A stretch of DNA of 64,000 nucleotides from DATHAP01 sp963762865. Its GTDB lineage: Bacteria; Actinomycetota; Actinomycetes; JACCUZ01. Made by a program: the position numbers and the translations under genes. Location of the stretch: contig CAVXNC010000021.1 in assembly GCA_963762865.1 (NCBI GenBank), positions 124,001-188,000 on the forward strand, read 5' to 3'. A model generated the notes under the pieces. It was not told the DNA's origin and ran no database searches. It saw only the letters and a program-made list of their open reading frames with translations. Shown here in pieces: positions 18,366 to 28,822 of the stretch; within the stretch, counting starts at the first letter, position 1; every line of letters begins with the position of its first letter.

Positions 18366-19481
18366 GTGACCTCGCGAGCGGACCGGCTCAAGGAGCGGCT
18401 GCGCGCCGCCCGCGGCCGTCGGGCGTGGGTGGACCACTCGGTGCGGGCCTACGACCGGCACAGCGAGGTGCTCGGCAGGCAGCTGGCCGCGGCGATCACC
18501 TACTTCGGCTTCCTCTCGTTCTTCCCGCTGATGGCACTGGCCTTCGCCCTGGTCGGCTACCTGAGCGACATCTACCCGCAGGCCCAGGACCAAGTCGTCG
18601 CCGCCGTCGAGAGCGCCTTCCCGAGCCTGATCGGGACCGGAGAGGGCCAGCTCGACATCCAGGACATCATCGACGCCAAGGCCGGTGCCGGGCTGATCGG
18701 CCTCATCGGCCTGCTCTATGCCGGGCTCGGCTGGCTGGACGCGCTGCGCGACGCCCTGCGCCGGGTCTTCGGCACCGACGACGTCTCGATGGGGTTGGTG
18801 GCCAAGAAGCTCTGGGACGTCGTCGTGCTGGCGATGCTCGGGCTGAGCCTGCTGGCCTCGGTCGTCGTCTCGAGCCTGGCGACCGCCGCGACGACCCAGG
18901 CACTCGGCGCCGTCGGACTCGAGGAGTCCATGACGGCGACGGTCTTGCTCAAGGTGCTGTCCGTCGTCCTGGCCTTGGCCGTGGACGTCGTGGTGTTCGC
19001 GATCCTGCTGTCGCGGCTGTCCGGCGCCCAGCTGCCGTGGCGCCGCGTGCGGTCCGGCGCGGTCCTCGCGGCCGTGGGCTTCGAGCTGCTCAAGCTCGTC
19101 GGGACGTTCCTCATCGGGCGTGTGACGCAGAACCCGCTCTACGCGACCTTCGGCGTGATGGTGGGTCTGCTCGTCTGGATCAACTTCGCCTCGAAGCTGC
19201 TGGTCTTGTCGGCGGCCTGGACCGCGACGGAGCCCTACTCGTTGCGACCGGCGGCGGTCGGGGACTCGGGGGCAGGGCGCACGACGGGCATCGCCTGGGC
19301 GACCGAGCCGGTCGCCGCGGTCGCGCCCGGTGACTACGAGGCGGTGCCTGTCGAGGCGGACGACGTGGCCGGCGGCTCGTCGTCCCGCAGGTCGTGGCGG
19401 GGGGTGGCGCTGGGGGCCGGAATCGGTGCCGCCGCCGCTGCGGTGGTCACCCGCCGCCGGTCGGCGCGGTCGCGCGGCTGA
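18366..19481 (+). CDS. YihY/virulence factor BrkB family membrane protein
   Basis: The 371-aa protein has six main hydrophobic segments between about residues 40 and 280 (ITYFGFLSFFPLMALAFALV near the start, NPLYATFGVMVGLLVWINF late), the YihY/BrkB pattern. Function is unsettled (inner-membrane transporter-like). The C-terminal 90 residues are low-complexity and end in a further small hydrophobic stretch followed by RRRSARSRG. The GTG start lies 6 nt after CAACGT, a possible leaderless -10. Its last 148 bp overlap the convergent carboxypeptidase gene. Confidence 0.88.
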   Translation: MTSRADRLKERLRAARGRRAWVDHSVRAYDRHSEVLGRQLAAAITYFGFLSFFPLMALAFALVGYLSDIYPQAQDQVVAAVESAFPSLIGTGEGQLDIQDIIDAKAGAGLIGLIGLLYAGLGWLDALRDALRRVFGTDDVSMGLVAKKLWDVVVLAMLGLSLLASVVVSSLATAATTQALGAVGLEESMTATVLLKVLSVVLALAVDVVVFAILLSRLSGAQLPWRRVRSGAVLAAVGFELLKLVGTFLIGRVTQNPLYATFGVMVGLLVWINFASKLLVLSAAWTATEPYSLRPAAVGDSGAGRTTGIAWATEPVAAVAPGDYEAVPVEADDVAGGSSSRRSWRGVALGAGIGAAAAAVVTRRRSARSRG

Positions 19482-20638
19482 GACACCGGCCGGACCATCG
19501 CGGTCCGGCCGCGGGCCCGTCGCAGACGGCGGCGCAGCAGGACCCGGCCGCGCAGCACAGCGACGACCCCGAGCGCGACGACGGCGATCTCCAGCCACCA
19601 CGGCAGGCCGCGGTCGGTGCCGGACGAGGCGGTCGCCGCCGCGGCGCCGGTCCCGGCCTCGTCGCCCCCCTCGGAGGTCTTCGGTCCGGCGGCCGCGTCG
19701 GCCGCGGGCCGCACCGCGTCGAGCGTGCCGACCGGTCGGGCCACGTCGGCGTTGCGGAAACCCCAGGTCAGCAGGTGGGCCGAGTCCTGCCAGGCGTCGC
19801 CCTCGGAGTGCAGGACGGTCGCGACCAGGGTGCGTCCGCCGCGCTCCGCGGCACCCACGAACGTGCCGCGGGCCTTGGTCGTCCAGCCGGTCTTGACGCC
19901 GATGGCACCGCGGTAGTTCAGCAGCAGCCGGTCCTGGGTGTAGATCTCGTAGGTCTTGCGGGTCTTCCCGGCGCGCGGCATCTTCCCCGGGAACTGCGAC
20001 TTCACGGTGCTCACGTAGCTGCGGACGTCCTCGCGCGCCAACGCCGCACGGGCGATCACGCTCATGTCGTAGGCGGACGAGAACTGCCCGGGGGCGTCGA
20101 GCCCGCTCGGCGTGCGCGCCGTCGTGTCCAGCGCCCCGAGGCTGCGCGCGGTCCTGTTCATCTCGGCGACGGTCGACTTCACGCCACCGGCCGCGTTGGC
20201 GATCGCGTTGGCAGCGTCGTTGCCGGAGACGAGGAAGAGCGCCTCGAAGAGGTTGTGCACGGTGTAGGTCGCGTCCGGCACCAGACCCACCCGACTGCCC
20301 TCGGCGTTGGCGTCGTCCCACTGCGCGGTGTAGACGTCCTCGGGCTGCAGCTCGGGCAGCGTCGTGATCGCTGTGAGCAGCTTGAGGATGCTCGCCGGCC
20401 GGTAGCGCCCGTGCGGGTCCTGCGCCGCGAGGACCTCGCCCGTCTCTAGGTCGGCGAGCAGCCAGGCGTCGCCCGACACCTTCGGTATCGGGTCTGCCCC
20501 GGGAGCGTCGACGACGAGTCCGTGCGTCGCGAGCTGCTCGCCGCCGACGGTGCCGTCGACCGAGCCGTCCGCGGCGACAGCGGGGGCCGCCACCGAGAGC
20601 AGCGCCGCCAGCGCCAGGGTCCCCGTCGCGAGTCTCAT
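19334..20638 (-). CDS. D-alanyl-D-alanine carboxypeptidase (S11 penicillin-binding protein)
   Basis: The 434-aa secreted and membrane-anchored protein trims peptidoglycan stem peptides. It has a signal peptide (MRLATGTLALAALLSVAAP), then the three PBP motifs: SxxK in PASILKLLTA, SxN in VSGNDAANA and KTG in GVKTGWTTKA. A C-terminal transmembrane helix (WWLEIAVVALGVVAVL) precedes a basic, then Pro/Ala-rich tail. The ATG at 20638 has TAGCCT 7 nt upstream and no SD. The last 148 bp are antisense to the end of the YihY gene, an unusually long convergent overlap. Confidence 0.93.
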   Translation of the reverse strand: MRLATGTLALAALLSVAAPAVAADGSVDGTVGGEQLATHGLVVDAPGADPIPKVSGDAWLLADLETGEVLAAQDPHGRYRPASILKLLTAITTLPELQPEDVYTAQWDDANAEGSRVGLVPDATYTVHNLFEALFLVSGNDAANAIANAAGGVKSTVAEMNRTARSLGALDTTARTPSGLDAPGQFSSAYDMSVIARAALAREDVRSYVSTVKSQFPGKMPRAGKTRKTYEIYTQDRLLLNYRGAIGVKTGWTTKARGTFVGAAERGGRTLVATVLHSEGDAWQDSAHLLTWGFRNADVARPVGTLDAVRPAADAAAGPKTSEGGDEAGTGAAAATASSGTDRGLPWWLEIAVVALGVVAVLRGRVLLRRRLRRARGRTAMVRPVSQPRDRADRRRVTTAAAAAPIPAPSATPRHDLRDDEPPATSSASTGTAS

Positions 20639-20645
20639 CGAGGGC

Positions 20646-20680
20646 AGGCTAACGGTCCGGCGAGCCGCGATGGCTAGCAT
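20646..20680. promoter_or_regulatory. Compact divergent promoter between carboxypeptidase and mutase genes
   Basis: Minus-strand TAGCCT (20646-20651) stands 7 nt from the carboxypeptidase ATG, and plus-strand TAGCAT (20675-20680) stands 7 nt from the mutase ATG. Only 49 bp separate the two start codons, so both transcripts would be leaderless and their -35 regions must overlap. Confidence 0.5.
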
Positions 20681-20687
20681 CGACGGC

Positions 20688-22268
<1,581 letters not shown>

Positions 22269-22300
22269 TCGGCCTGGCGTCGCGCTCGTCCGGCCGCGGG

Positions 22301-22306
22301 TAAGGT
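22301..22306 (+). promoter_or_regulatory. -10 box for leaderless M20 amidohydrolase gene
   Basis: TAAGGT lies 7 nt before the GTG start at 22314, with no SD sequence between them. Confidence 0.45.
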
Positions 22307-22313
22307 CTGCGCG

Positions 22314-23528
22314 GTGACCGCACGGCACGACACCCCCGAGCCGCAGCTGGCCGGGCTGGATCTGCCGGGCCGGGTGGCGCCGTACGTCGACGAGCTGGTC
22401 GCCTTCCGCCGGGACCTGCATGCCCACCCGGAGCTGTCCTGGGCGGAGGTGCGCACGACCCGACTCGTCCGCGAGCGGCTGCAGGCAGCCGGGCTGGACC
22501 CGCAGGGGCTCCCCGGCGGCACGGGGCTGATCTGCGACATCGGCGAGGGCGACGCCGCCGTCGCGCTGCGCGCCGACCTCGACGCCCTGCCGATCGTCGA
22601 CGGCAAGGCGGTCGACTACGCGTCGTCGGTGCCGGGCGTGTGCCACGCCTGCGGGCACGACGTGCACACGGCGGCCGTGCTGGGCGCCGGGCTGGTGCTC
22701 GCCGACCTGGCTCGCGAAGGGCGGCTGGCCGGACGGGTCCGGCTGGTCTTCCAGCCCGCCGAGGAGTCCTCGCGCAGCGGTGCGCTCGCCGTGGTGGACG
22801 CCGGCGGCCTGGCCGGCGTGGAGCGGATCTTCGCCCTGCACTGCGACCCTCGGGCGACCGTGGGGCAGGTCGGGCTCCGGGCCGGCGCGATCACCGGCTC
22901 CGCGGACCACCTGCTCGTGCGGGTCGCGGGACCGGGCGGGCACACCGCGCGGCCGCACCTCACGGCGGACCTCGTCTATGCCATGGGCCAGCTCGTCACC
23001 GCGCTCCCGGGCGCGCTCTCGCGGCGGATCGACCCCCGCGCGTCCCTGAGCCTGGTCTGGGGGCGCATCGCCGCCGGCAGGGTCGCGAACGCGATCCCGC
23101 AGGCCGGTGAGCTGGAGGGCACCGTGCGGTGTCTCGACAGTGCCGCCTGGGAGGACGCGCCCGCCCTCGTGGAGGACCTCGTCCACACCATCCTGGCGCC
23201 GTACGGCGTCAAGGCCGAGGTGACCTACACCCGCAACGTGCCGCCCGTGGACAACGAGGCGGGCAGCGTGGACCTGCTGACGAGGGCCGTCGAGGCCCTC
23301 GAGGGGGCCGAGGCGCTGGTCGGGACCGAGCAGAGCCTGGGCGGCGAGGATTTCGCCTGGTACCTGGGCAAGGTGCCCGGGGCGCTGGCCAGGCTGGGCG
23401 TGGCGCCCGCCGGCCTGCCGACGGAGGAGCGGCTCGACCTGCACCAGGGGCTCTTCGACGCCGACGAGCGCGCTCTCCCGGTCGGCGTCCGGGTGCTCGC
23501 CGCTGCGGCGATTCTCTCCTTTTCATAA
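22314..23528 (+). CDS. M20 family amidohydrolase / peptidase (M20D type)
   Basis: The 404-aa dinuclear-metal hydrolase resembles hippurate hydrolase / N-acyl-amino-acid amidohydrolase. Motifs are FRRDLHAHPELSW, ALRADLDALPI, VCHACGHDVHTA (metal ligands), FQPAEES (catalytic Glu), ALHCDP and GGEDFAWYL. The inserted dimerisation domain spans about 190-300. It is likely cytosolic, since no signal peptide is seen. The precise amide substrate is unknown. It is a single gene, with a 120-bp gap before the ABC importer operon. Confidence 0.9.
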   Translation: MTARHDTPEPQLAGLDLPGRVAPYVDELVAFRRDLHAHPELSWAEVRTTRLVRERLQAAGLDPQGLPGGTGLICDIGEGDAAVALRADLDALPIVDGKAVDYASSVPGVCHACGHDVHTAAVLGAGLVLADLAREGRLAGRVRLVFQPAEESSRSGALAVVDAGGLAGVERIFALHCDPRATVGQVGLRAGAITGSADHLLVRVAGPGGHTARPHLTADLVYAMGQLVTALPGALSRRIDPRASLSLVWGRIAAGRVANAIPQAGELEGTVRCLDSAAWEDAPALVEDLVHTILAPYGVKAEVTYTRNVPPVDNEAGSVDLLTRAVEALEGAEALVGTEQSLGGEDFAWYLGKVPGALARLGVAPAGLPTEERLDLHQGLFDADERALPVGVRVLAAAAILSFS

Positions 23529-23545
23529 CGGAGGACCGCCATCTC

Positions 23546-23575
23546 GGCGGGGCGGGTGTCAGGTGTGGCTAGAGT
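23546..23575 (+). promoter_or_regulatory. Candidate promoter of the nucleoside importer operon
   Basis: GTGTCA (23546-23551) and TAGAGT (23570-23575) are separated by 18 nt, a plausible housekeeping-type promoter. It leaves a leader of about 70 nt with two small hairpins and an AAGGAG Shine-Dalgarno before the GTG at 23651. Confidence 0.4.
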
Positions 23576-23650
23576 GCCCCACTGTCGACCGCAGAGGTCG
23601 GCCCCGGCGCCCCGGATCTGTGGCGCCCGGCCCATGGAAGGAGACACCCC

Positions 23651-24706
23651 GTGCGACGGGTGACCACACTGGCGGCGGCCCTCCTGGCCGGCGCCCTCGT
23701 CCTGACCTCCTGCGGAGGCGACGGCGACGACGAAGCCAACACGACCCCGAAGGGCGACGACTCGAGCAGCGCTCCGGCCAGCGACGTCAAGGTCGGCCTT
23801 GCCTACGACATCGGTGGCCGCGGCGACCAGTCCTTCAACGACGCGGCCGCGACCGGTCTGGACAAGGCCGCTGACGAGTTCGGCATCGAGACCAACGAGG
23901 CCGAGGCCGCCAATGGCGAGCCCGAGTCCGCCAAGGAGGAGCGCCTGCGTGCTCTGGCGAGCGCCGGCTTCAACCCGGTCATCGCGGTGGGCTTCGCCTA
24001 CTCGGGTTCGGTCAAGAAGGTCGCCGCCGAGCTCCCAGACACCCAGTTCGCGATCATCGACGACGCGGCAGCGACCGGCGACAACATCGCCAACCTGCTC
24101 TTCGCCGAGGAGCAGGGCTCGTTCCTGGTCGGCGCGGCTGCCGCGCTGAAGTCGGAGTCCGGCAACGTCGGCTTCGTCGGCGGTGTCGACGTCCCGCTGA
24201 TCCACAAGTTCGAGGCGGGCTACGAGGCCGGCGCGAAGGCCGTCAACCCGGACATCGAGATCCAGGTCAAGTACCTCACCCAGCCGCCGGACTTCTCCGG
24301 CTTCGGTGACCCGGCCAAGGGCAAGACCGCGGCCGCGGGCATGTTCGACAAGGGCGCCGACGTGGTCTACCAGGCTGCGGGCGGCTCCGGCGGTGGTGTG
24401 TTCGAGGCAGCCAAGGACGCGGGCGGCTTCGCCATCGGCGTCGACTCGGACCAGTACAACACCGCTGACCCGGCGGTCAAGGACGTGATCATCACCTCGA
24501 TGCTCAAGAAGGTCGACGTGGCGGTCTACGACTTCATCAGCTCCGTGGTGGAGGGCAACTTCACCGCGGGGGCGGTGACCTACGACCTCGAGAAGGACGG
24601 CGTGGGCTACTCGACGAGCGGCGGCCAGATCGACGACATCACGGCCAAGCTGGACGAGTACAAGACCCAGATCATCGACGGCACCATCACGGTTCCGACC
24701 GAGTAG
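23651..24706 (+). CDS. BMP-family substrate-binding lipoprotein of a nucleoside ABC importer
   Basis: The 351-aa protein has a lipoprotein signal (LVLTSC, Cys21) and a Ser/Asp-rich linker to about residue 45. A PnrA/BmpA-type periplasmic-binding fold follows (VGLAYDIGGRGDQSFNDAA, IAVGFAYSGSVKKVA, YQAAGGSGGGVFEAA, IGVDSDQYN). This family binds purine and pyrimidine nucleosides. It is the first gene of an importer operon (ATPase and two permeases follow), with nucleoside-degrading enzymes directly downstream, which supports a nucleoside substrate. Confidence 0.92.
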   Translation: MRRVTTLAAALLAGALVLTSCGGDGDDEANTTPKGDDSSSAPASDVKVGLAYDIGGRGDQSFNDAAATGLDKAADEFGIETNEAEAANGEPESAKEERLRALASAGFNPVIAVGFAYSGSVKKVAAELPDTQFAIIDDAAATGDNIANLLFAEEQGSFLVGAAAALKSESGNVGFVGGVDVPLIHKFEAGYEAGAKAVNPDIEIQVKYLTQPPDFSGFGDPAKGKTAAAGMFDKGADVVYQAAGGSGGGVFEAAKDAGGFAIGVDSDQYNTADPAVKDVIITSMLKKVDVAVYDFISSVVEGNFTAGAVTYDLEKDGVGYSTSGGQIDDITAKLDEYKTQIIDGTITVPTE

Positions 24707-24713
24707 CGGCCCG

Positions 24714-24799
24714 GCGCCCGGCCGGCGTGCTGCCGGCCGGGTGCGGGAGTAGGACCACGACCGGGTCCGAGGGGGCGGTAGCGTTCCCTCGGGCCCGGT
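24714..24799 (+). terminator. Two tandem strong hairpins between binding-protein and ATPase genes
   Basis: Hairpin 1 pairs 24714-24726 with 24732-24744 (13 bp, 5-nt loop). Hairpin 2 pairs 24760-24773 with 24786-24799 (14 bp, one G.T pair, 12-nt loop). There is no T-run. Such stems after the first gene of an ABC operon commonly attenuate read-through and protect the binding-protein mRNA, giving excess binding protein over ATPase. Confidence 0.65.
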
Positions 24800-24863
24800 T
24801 CCTGTTCTGCCATGCTGCGCCCGACCGGCCTGTCCCTGACCGCCGTCCGAGGAAGGTGCCGTC

Positions 24864-26363
24864 ATCGCCACGTCGAGTGCCTCGCCGCCTGTCCAGGCGC
24901 CCACAGACACCGCGGTCGAGCTCCGCGGGATCACCAAGCGCTTCCCTGGCGTCGTCGCCAACGACGACGTCAACATCACGGTCCGGCGTGGCCACGTGCA
25001 CGCCATCGTGGGGGAGAACGGCGCGGGCAAGTCCACCCTGATGAAGATCCTCTACGGGATGCAGCGTCCGGACGAGGGCACCATCAGCGTGGACGGGCGC
25101 GACGTGGCCTTCCACTCCCCGAGCGATGCCATCGACACCGGCGTCGGCATGGTCCACCAGCACTTCATGCTGGCCGACAACCTCACCGTCCTCGAGAACG
25201 TCGTCCTCGGCAGCGAGCCGACCAGGGCCGGGTTCATCGACTTCGCGGCTGCCAAGCGGCGGATCAAGGAGATCGCCGACACCTACGGGCTCGACGTCGA
25301 GCCCGACGAGCTGGTCGAGGTCCTGGGAGTCGGTGACCGGCAGCGCGTCGAGATCCTCAAGGTCCTCTACCGCGGCGCCCGGATCCTGATCCTCGACGAG
25401 CCCACCGCCGTCCTGGTCCCGCAGGAGGTCGACGAGCTGTTCGACAACCTGCGCGAGCTCAAGGACGAGGGGCTCACCATCCTCTTCATCTCGCACAAGC
25501 TCGACGAAGTGCTCCAGGTGGCCGACGAGATCACCGTCATCCGCCGCGGCACCACCGTCGACACCGTCGACCCCTCGTCGGTGACCGCCCGACAGCTGGC
25601 CGAGCTGATGGTGGGCAGCGAGCTGCCGACCCCGGAGACCCGTGAGTCGACCGTGACCGACGAGCCGGTGCTCGAGGTCGAGGGTCTGAGCATCCGTCCC
25701 GCCGGCGAACGGCCGGTGCTCGAGGACATCGCCTTCACGATCCACCGCGGCGAGGTCCTGGGCATCGCCGGCGTCGAGGGCAACGGCCAGGCCGAGCTGG
25801 TCGAGGCGATCATGGGGATGCGCCCGACGACCGGCGGGCGCGTCCAGCTCGGCGACACCGACATGTCGGGGTGGTCGACGAGGTCCCGCCGAGAGGCCGG
25901 CATCGCCTACATCCCCGAGGACCGGCAGCGCCACGGCATGCTGCTGGACGCGCCGCTGTGGGAGAACCGCATCCTCGGCCACCAGACCCAGAAGCCCAAC
26001 GTCAAGGGGGTCTGGATCGACCGGGCCGGCGCGCGCAAGGACACCGAGCGGATCGTCCGCGACTACGACGTCCGCACCCCTGGCATCGACGTGCTCGCCG
26101 CGTCGCTCTCCGGCGGCAACCAGCAGAAGCTGATCGTCGGGCGGGAGATGAGCGGCGAGCCGAAGGTCCTCATCGCGGCGCACCCCACGCGGGGCGTGGA
26201 CGTCGGCGCGCAGGCGGCGATCTGGGAGCACATCCGCGCCGCCCGTCGGGCCGGCCTGGCCGTCCTGCTGATCTCCGCGGACCTCGACGAGCTGATCGGC
26301 CTGTCGGACTCGCTGAAGGTGATCCTGCGCGGCCGGTTCGTCGCCGACGTCGACCCCGAGTGA
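24864..26363 (+). CDS. Nucleoside ABC importer ATPase, two ABC domains; apparent ATC start codon
   Basis: RbsA/YufO-type ATPase of about 499 aa. Domain 1 has Walker A GENGAGKST (about 51-59), a VGDRQRVEI signature and Walker B ILILDEPTA. Domain 2 has a degenerate Walker A (GVEGNGQAEL) and a good LSGGNQQK signature, as usual in this family. The frame is open back to a TGA at 24837 with no ATG, GTG or TTG before 24996, which would drop the first 44 residues including the first strand. GAGGAAGG precedes an ATC at 24864 exactly where homologues begin (ATSSASPP). So either ATC initiates or the G of ATG is miscalled. Confidence 0.85.
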   Translation: MATSSASPPVQAPTDTAVELRGITKRFPGVVANDDVNITVRRGHVHAIVGENGAGKSTLMKILYGMQRPDEGTISVDGRDVAFHSPSDAIDTGVGMVHQHFMLADNLTVLENVVLGSEPTRAGFIDFAAAKRRIKEIADTYGLDVEPDELVEVLGVGDRQRVEILKVLYRGARILILDEPTAVLVPQEVDELFDNLRELKDEGLTILFISHKLDEVLQVADEITVIRRGTTVDTVDPSSVTARQLAELMVGSELPTPETRESTVTDEPVLEVEGLSIRPAGERPVLEDIAFTIHRGEVLGIAGVEGNGQAELVEAIMGMRPTTGGRVQLGDTDMSGWSTRSRREAGIAYIPEDRQRHGMLLDAPLWENRILGHQTQKPNVKGVWIDRAGARKDTERIVRDYDVRTPGIDVLAASLSGGNQQKLIVGREMSGEPKVLIAAHPTRGVDVGAQAAIWEHIRAARRAGLAVLLISADLDELIGLSDSLKVILRGRFVADVDPE

Positions 26364-26414
26364 CGTCACGCCCCAGGACCTCGGCTCCGCCATGACCGGC
26401 GCGGGAGAGAAGCA

Positions 26415-27554
26415 GTGACCGCGGTGGCCGCCCGGATCGCCCGCTTCGACGCCCGCCGGCGTGGCCCTGAGCATCGCCGCACCTGCGCTGGCCATCGCCT
26501 TCTCGCTCCTCGTCACGGCCCTCGTCCTGCGTGTCGACCGGTGACCCGATCATGGCGACGCTCGAGCAGGTGTGGACCTACGGCAAGCAGCCGCGTGTCA
26601 TCGCGCTGTCGATCAACCAGGGCGTCACCTACTACCTGTCGGCGCTCGCGGTGGCCATCGGCTTCCGGATGAACCTGTTCAACATCGGGGTCGACGGCCA
26701 GTACCGCCTCGCGGCGTTCTGCGCCGCCGTCGTCGGCGGGTCCTTCTCGCTGCCCAAGCCACTGCACATCACGGTCATCGTCGTCGTCGCGATGCTGGTC
26801 GGCGCGATGTGGGCCGGCGTCGCGGCGGCGCTCAAGGTGACCCGAGGCGTCAGCGAGGTCATCTCGACGATCATGCTCAACGCGATCGCGACGTCGCTGA
26901 TCGCCTTCATGCTCGGCAAGGTCGCGGTCGATGTCGCCGGGCAGCAACAACATCGGCACCGAGCCGATCGACGAGTCCGGCGCGTTCCCCGGCGTCTCGC
27001 TGATCCCCGACAGCGAGCTCAAGGTCTACGGCTTCATCTTCGTCGCCCTGGCCGCCGGCATCGCCTACTCCGTGGTGCTGGGGCGCACCCGCTTCGGCTT
27101 CGACCTGCGGGCCACCGGGCGGTCCGAGAGCGCGGCCGTGGCGAGCGGCGTCAGCGTCAAGCGGATGGTCGTCATCTCGATGCTGCTGTCGGGTGCTGTC
27201 GCCGGCCTGGTCGGCTTGCCGCAGCTGCTGGGCGGCGACTCGAGGACGTACAGCCTGGACTTCCCGGCCGGCCTCGGGTTCACCGGCATCGCGATCGCGC
27301 TGCTCGGCCGCAACAACGCCATCGGCATGGCCTTCAGCGCCCTGCTGTTCTCGTTCCTCGACGCCTCGTCGATCATCCTCGACATCAACGACATCTCCAA
27401 GGAGATCGTCCTGATCATGCAGGGCACGATCGTGCTGTCGGTCGTCATCGCCTACGAGCTGGTGCGGCGCTACTCGATCGTCGCCGAGCAGCGCCGGGTC
27501 AGCCGCGAGCTGGCCGCCCAACGTGAGACCGAGGCCGAGGGGGTGCCGGCATGA
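26415..27554 (+). pseudogene. Nucleoside ABC importer permease 1, coding sequence broken by three frame changes
   Basis: Reading successive frames gives a normal BPD_transp_2 permease. The parts are MTAVAARIARFDARR (26415 on), VALSIAAPALAIAFSLLVTA (26461-26542), NQGVTYYLSALAVAIGFRMN with further helices (26531 to about 26938) and SNNIGTEPIDESGAFPGVSL to the end (27554). Frame changes fall near 26458, 26521-26542 and 26937. No segment is lost and the G/C-rich third positions follow the shifting frame, so single-base assembly errors are more likely than old decay. Permease 2 overlaps the stop by 4 bp. If the breaks are real, the importer would be inactive. Confidence 0.8.
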
Positions 27555-28822
27555 CCACCACCGCTCAGCCCGTGGCCGGCACGCCCGGCAGCCCGCCCGC
27601 CCCACGGCGTCGGATCACCCGGCCCGGCTGGCCGACGACCCTGCTAGCCATCTCCGGGTTCATCATCGTGCTGTCGGTGATTGCGGCCATCACCGGCGCC
27701 GACGAGCTCACGTCGAGCGGCACCGTCGGTGCAGCAGTCGCCCTCGCGGTGCCGATCGGCATGGCCGGGCTGGGCGGCCTGTGGTCGGAGCGCGCCGGCG
27801 TCGTCAACATCGGCCTCGAGGGGATGATGATCCTCGGCACCTGGGGGGCCGGCTGGGCCGGCTTCCACTGGGGCCCGTGGGTCGGCGTCCTCGTCGGTGT
27901 CCTCATGGGCGCGGCCGGTGGACTGCTGCACGCCGTCGCCACCGTGACGTTCGGTGTCGACCACATCGTGTCCGGTGTCGCCATCAACATCCTCGGTCTG
28001 GGCGTCACCCAGTTCCTGTCCGTGATCGCCTTCGAGGGCACACCCGGCGGCGGGGAGTCGCAGTCACCGCCGATCGGGGACATCTCCGAGGTGTCGATCC
28101 CTGGCATCGGTGAACCGCTGGCCGACCTGCAGGCGAAGGGCTGGTTCCTCGTCTCGGACCTGGCCGGCATCGTGCGCGGCCTGACCGTCGGCATCTCGCT
28201 GCTCACGCTGGTGGCGGTCCTGCTCGTGGTCGGCACCTACTACGTGCTGTGGCGCACGGCGTTCGGCCTGCGACTGCGGTCCTGCGGTGAGAGCCCGGTC
28301 GCGGCGGAGTCGCTGGGCGTCAACGTCTACCTGATGAAGTACGCCGCGGTGCTCGTCTCCGGCGGCCTCGCCGGCATGGGCGGCGCCTACCTCGCACTGG
28401 TGCTCGGCAACGGCTACCGGGAGGGTCAGACCGGTGGGCGAGGCTTCATCGGCCTGGCTGCGATGATCTTCGGCAACTGGCGGCCCGGTGGCCTGGCCGC
28501 CGGCGCCGGCCTCTTCGGCTACACCGACGCCCTGCAGCTGCGCAGCGGCGAGGGAGTCCACGCGCTGCTGTTCCTGATCGGTGTCCTGCTCGTCGTCACC
28601 AGCATCGGGCTCATCACCCGGCGTCAGCTCGTCGGCGCGTCGATCACCGCGTTCGCCGGTGCGGTCTTCCTGTTCTGGTACGCGGTCACCGACACTCTGC
28701 CCGAGCAGATCACCAACATGACGCCGTACGTCACGACGTTGCTCGTCCTCGCCTTCGCGTCCCAACGGCTACGCATGCCCGCTGCCGACGGGTTGCCCTA
28801 CCGACGAGGTCAAGGTGGTTGA
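27551..28822 (+). CDS. Nucleoside ABC importer permease 2
   Basis: The 423-aa polytopic protein has about 9-10 helices and belongs to the RbsC/BPD_transp_2 permease group paired with BMP lipoproteins. Typical segments are WSERAGVVNIGLEGMMILG, GVDHIVSGVAINILGLG, FGLRLRSCGESPVAAESLGV and GRGFIGLAAMIFGNW. ATG overlaps the stop of permease 1 (ATGA). Its C-terminus overlaps the start of the next gene by 8 bp, so importer and deaminase are one operon. Confidence 0.92.
   Translation: MTTTAQPVAGTPGSPPAPRRRITRPGWPTTLLAISGFIIVLSVIAAITGADELTSSGTVGAAVALAVPIGMAGLGGLWSERAGVVNIGLEGMMILGTWGAGWAGFHWGPWVGVLVGVLMGAAGGLLHAVATVTFGVDHIVSGVAINILGLGVTQFLSVIAFEGTPGGGESQSPPIGDISEVSIPGIGEPLADLQAKGWFLVSDLAGIVRGLTVGISLLTLVAVLLVVGTYYVLWRTAFGLRLRSCGESPVAAESLGVNVYLMKYAAVLVSGGLAGMGGAYLALVLGNGYREGQTGGRGFIGLAAMIFGNWRPGGLAAGAGLFGYTDALQLRSGEGVHALLFLIGVLLVVTSIGLITRRQLVGASITAFAGAVFLFWYAVTDTLPEQITNMTPYVTTLLVLAFASQRLRMPAADGLPYRRGQGG

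Noticed and set aside
24812..25336. ATG-started ORF that could have supplied the N-terminus of the ABC ATPase
   Set aside because: It lies in the wrong frame and its translation is a shadow; the true N-terminal sequence reads in the frame starting with ATC at 24864.
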